Origin: Symbiodinium kawagutii
Taxonomy: Eukaryota; Sar; Dinophyceae; Suessiales; Symbiodiniaceae
Assembly (NCBI GenBank): GCA_009767595.1
Contig: VSDK01007041.1
Coordinates: 300,295 to 364,294, forward strand
Direction of reading: 5' to 3'
DNA: 64,000 bases
Shown here: positions 26,901-64,000 of the stretch, piece after piece
Layout: every line of letters starts with the position of its first letter
Position numbering within the stretch: position 1 is the first letter of the stretch
Position numbers and translations under genes: made by a program
Notes under the pieces: generated by a model
Told to the model about the DNA's origin: nothing
Seen by the model: only the letters and a program-made list of their open reading frames with translations
Database searches by the model: none

Positions 26901-27719
26901 TGGGTCAAGTTGTGACCTCTTGATACATCACAAGTCTTCATAGCCAACATAGATGGTTGAATGAACTTCATAATGGTCTGTTAGTATGAACAATCATTAT
27001 TCACGATGGCTAACAATCATATGGATCAACCATCATGAACCGCCATCAACCGCCATCCAAAACAGGAACGCCCCTCAGGTCTGGGTGCCACGCAGCGCCA
27101 TGCACCTGCCGCGGCCCTGGAACTCCGGTGGCCAGGTGGGGCCGGGTTGGAGCAGTGGCCGAGCTGGTGGATCCTTAGGTGAAACACATGGCGCTATAGT
27201 GCCATGGCCGGAAGGGTTGTTGAATCTGTTGGAAAAGATTCAATATAGCCTCGCCATGTAAAATCTAATATCAAATATGATAGAAGAGATGAGTTTCGCA
27301 CTGTTTGACCATGTGTTTCAATCATGATGTGATATGGAATCGTAAAACCTTTTGGTAGTCCCTAACCTGGAAGCTGCAAATCACTTTTTTGCAGCAAAAC
27401 ACTAAGAATTCTGGATTTTTCCACTTCCAGCTCACCAGAGTGTAAGGATGACATATCGATCGATGTTTATTTCATGATCACCTGACGTTTGCCTGATGGT
27501 TTATTGATGCATCCGTCCATGCATCCATCCATGCGTCCATACACAGCGCAGTTGACCAAATATTTGTGGCACTTGTCCCATCCATGCATCCATCCATAAC
27601 CTTCTCACGGGTCCCTGGTTCATTTGTGGCGCACTTGGCCCTCACAGATTTCGTCGCAGGTGACTCCGGCCGGGTCCAAGATCATTTTGCATCTCACACG
27701 CGACAACATCGCAGCCTTG
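20926..27719 (+). CDS. Unidentified multi-exon gene (span; exons listed separately)
   Basis: GC-rich segments bounded by AG acceptors and GT/GC donors can be chained without a stop over about 230 residues. In order they contain DEEPFRNVASWTPVVRAAR, RKKTSSAAMRKAVQAAV, TTSFTNPQLRGVFETWEEW, a His/Pro-rich loop, RRVTVTYRRDSKRSSNGG, MNPTFEALLLET, ALAQLDGQLQRMCEEALPDL, VWVPRSAMHLPRPWNSGGQ and VTPAGSKIILHLTRDNIAAL. I do not recognise a family. GSKIILHL recalls the GTKIILHL of Hsp90 chaperones, but flanking Hsp90 motifs are absent. Start and stop are not located. It may be two genes. Confidence 0.4.
21794..21842 (+). CDS. Exon of unidentified gene
   Basis: Reads RKKTSSAAMRKAVQAA; GC donor (GCATGA), phase 0. 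Confidence 0.35.
22134..22192 (+). CDS. Exon of unidentified gene
   Basis: Reads VTTSFTNPQLRGVFETWEE; GC donor (GCGCAG), phase 2. Confidence 0.5.
22282..22344. repeat. 21-bp tandem repeat, 3 copies
   Basis: Unit TTAATTGATGGCTGATGATG(A) repeated at 22282, 22303 and 22324, inside an intron. Confidence 0.85.
23544..23581 (+). CDS. Exon of unidentified gene
   Basis: Reads QHGPHRNPPPLP after CTGCAG, completing a Trp codon from the previous exon; donor GTGCTC. Confidence 0.35.
24092..24113 (+). CDS. Possible micro-exon of unidentified gene
   Basis: 22 nt (GADGAAPR) that links its neighbours in phase. Weak because of its length. Confidence 0.2.
25308..25379 (+). CDS. Exon of unidentified gene
   Basis: Reads RVTVTYRRDSKRSSNGGTVV then ISK; GC donor (GCATGG). 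Confidence 0.5.
25448..25490 (+). CDS. Exon of unidentified gene
   Basis: Reads WEMNPTFEALLLET with GC donor (GCCGTT). Joining to the previous exon requires a 68-nt intron. Confidence 0.4.
26764..26847 (+). CDS. Exon of unidentified gene
   Basis: 28 codons, phase 0: ALAQLDGQLQRMCEEALPDL then VPGLHGPR; donor GTGAGG. Probably helical. Confidence 0.5.
27079..27135 (+). CDS. Exon of unidentified gene
   Basis: 19 codons, phase 0: VWVPRSAMHLPRPWNSGGQ; acceptor CTCAG, donor GTGGGG. Confidence 0.5.
27660..27719 (+). CDS. Exon of unidentified gene
   Basis: 20 codons, phase 0: VTPAGSKIILHLTRDNIAAL; acceptor CGCAG, donor GTGGTG. Confidence 0.5.
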
Positions 27720-29118
27720 GTGGTGGGGATTGGGCAGGAAACAGCTGGGCAGTTGATCGTTTTTGATCATCAAAATGCTTAGAATATGATGATATCTAAT
27801 AGTGAATATAATCTAATCGCGAGGTGCGTAGATTTGCGTGTAGACACATCTACCCACGGAGGAGTTTGTGCTATTTACATGTTTGGTGGAATTGAGTCTG
27901 GACATTGAAATGTTGTGGCAAATTTTTAACAAGGGCATAGATATGCACTTGAGTAATTACTTTTGTTTCAATGAAATCAACGGGCATTCTATACATTGTG
28001 TAAATGCCACTGTATGGTCCTACAATGAGAAGCCAGCTTGCAAAAATCCTAAACTACCAACTTCACAGGCCTGTACTCCGGGAGCGGGAATCCACACTGC
28101 AGGTGTTGCATTCTCCAGGTTGTCCAATGACTAGAGATAGAATGAGTCTTCCTCAGAATGATAGTGAGAGTTATATCTGAAGCTAACAGTAGGCAAGGAA
28201 TGACGATAAAATCATCATGATACTGGTTCAGCAGTTTACCGCAGGATGCGTTCATTCGAACATGTGGCTGTGTCCGGAACCCTATGGCTTGTGTCGCCAT
28301 GTATGGTATGAATCAATACCAACTTTCACCGAAATTGGGAAATGAACATCCCAAGAGTCCTGGTATGCAGGTTACTACCCTCAATTTATAAGAGCTTGAC
28401 AAGGCAATGAAAGCCATGTACATCCATGGGCATAGGGCTCACCACATGGCCTGGCAGGTGATTGCTACCCTGAACGTTTTCGGCAGGGGGCCTCAACCGG
28501 TACAGTGAGGGCTTCCTTCGCCGACCAAGCGCAACGATGATGTTTGGGGTGTCGGGTGCTTGGAGGGTTCTTCCACTTGGTCGTGTTGGTCCACCGCTCT
28601 GAGAAGTGCATGGTTCCTAATTATGAGGTTTCTTGCCGAACTCAGCAGTCAAACTGGATTCTACTAGTCGGGTTCAGGAGAAATCATCCTCAACAGGCTG
28701 TGAGACTTCGCGATGCCAAATTCATCCTGTGTATGCAGCTTCCGGACCTGTGGCAGCAACCCCACTCATAGGGTTGCTTTGGGAGAATCACGGAGCATTT
28801 GCAGGAAGCGCCGTGATTATTTCCATCATGTGGGGATCCTTCAAGGTGGTCACTCCTATCTTAGACTGTTGCTTTTATGATCCCAGTGAACTATACCTAC
28901 CTTTGAGGCTTGATACTGGTGCGTGAGGGTTGACAATAAGGGATGTCTAATAAACAATCGGCAACAATTAGCGAATTGTTTGGTTCATGATCCCACTAAA
29001 ACATACTAAAGCAAGCTGTTCCAGTCAGCTACCAACCTCTTGCCCAACTGGCCACTGCTTGAACGTTCAGCCGCCGCAGTTTTCGCTCAAGTCCAGCATT
29101 TTCGCGCGGCCTTTTCAG
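27720..29118. other. Unresolved stretch between the unidentified gene and the FtsH gene
   Basis: A short open piece at about 28053-28100 (ACTPGAGIHTAG) could be another exon. Nothing else is supportable. The sequence ends in a pyrimidine-rich CTTTTCAG (29111-29118), a plausible trans-splice acceptor for the next gene. Confidence 0.35.
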
Positions 29119-29152
29119 CACCGCCTTAGTGTTCAATCGTTCAATTCACATC

Positions 29153-64000
<34,848 letters not shown>

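Noticed and set aside
27660..27719. Hsp90 ATP-lid match (GSKIILHL)
   Set aside because: Eight residues resemble Hsp90 GTKIILHL, but no other Hsp90 motif appears on either side in the expected order.

Overview
The window looks like nuclear DNA from a photosynthetic dinoflagellate. The signs are: genes cut into tiny exons (about 27-125 nt) by introns mostly of 300-1100 nt; very many GC-AG and GA-AG introns; every supportable gene on the + strand; a plastid presequence with an FVAP motif just after a hydrophobic signal core; and an intronless gene preceded by a match to the 3' end of the dinoflagellate spliced leader. I cannot name the species.

Layout. 1-186 holds one exon-like piece. About 3.8-15.8 kb carries a dispersed pentatricopeptide-repeat (PPR) gene, with a doubtful end at 16.4 kb. 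18.15-19.75 kb is an intronless gene for an ESS2/DGCR14 (Bis1) family splicing-associated protein. 20.9-27.7 kb holds a phase-consistent exon chain for a protein I do not recognise. 29.1-64.0 kb is one very long gene that runs off the right edge.

That last gene encodes plastid FtsH AAA+ metalloprotease. Its first unit runs from a plastid-targeting presequence through the lumenal domain, membrane segment, AAA+ motor, HEAGH zinc site and C-terminal helices (last core exon at 52.3 kb). No stop follows. Exons continue in a compatible frame through a linker of about 155 residues with a cysteine cluster, then into a second FtsH unit of a different subtype, followed as far as its Walker B motif. The two units resemble the two subunit types (type A and type B) that form hetero-oligomeric FtsH in plant thylakoids, so the locus may encode a tandem FtsH-FtsH polyprotein. 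All splice junctions were inferred by hand from family conservation and phase.

The space between exons is AT-moderate, repeat-laden DNA dominated by degenerate TGATGGTT / AACCATCA words and (GAT)n, (GGAT)n and similar microsatellites. I saw no rRNA, tRNA, CRISPR array or intact transposase gene.
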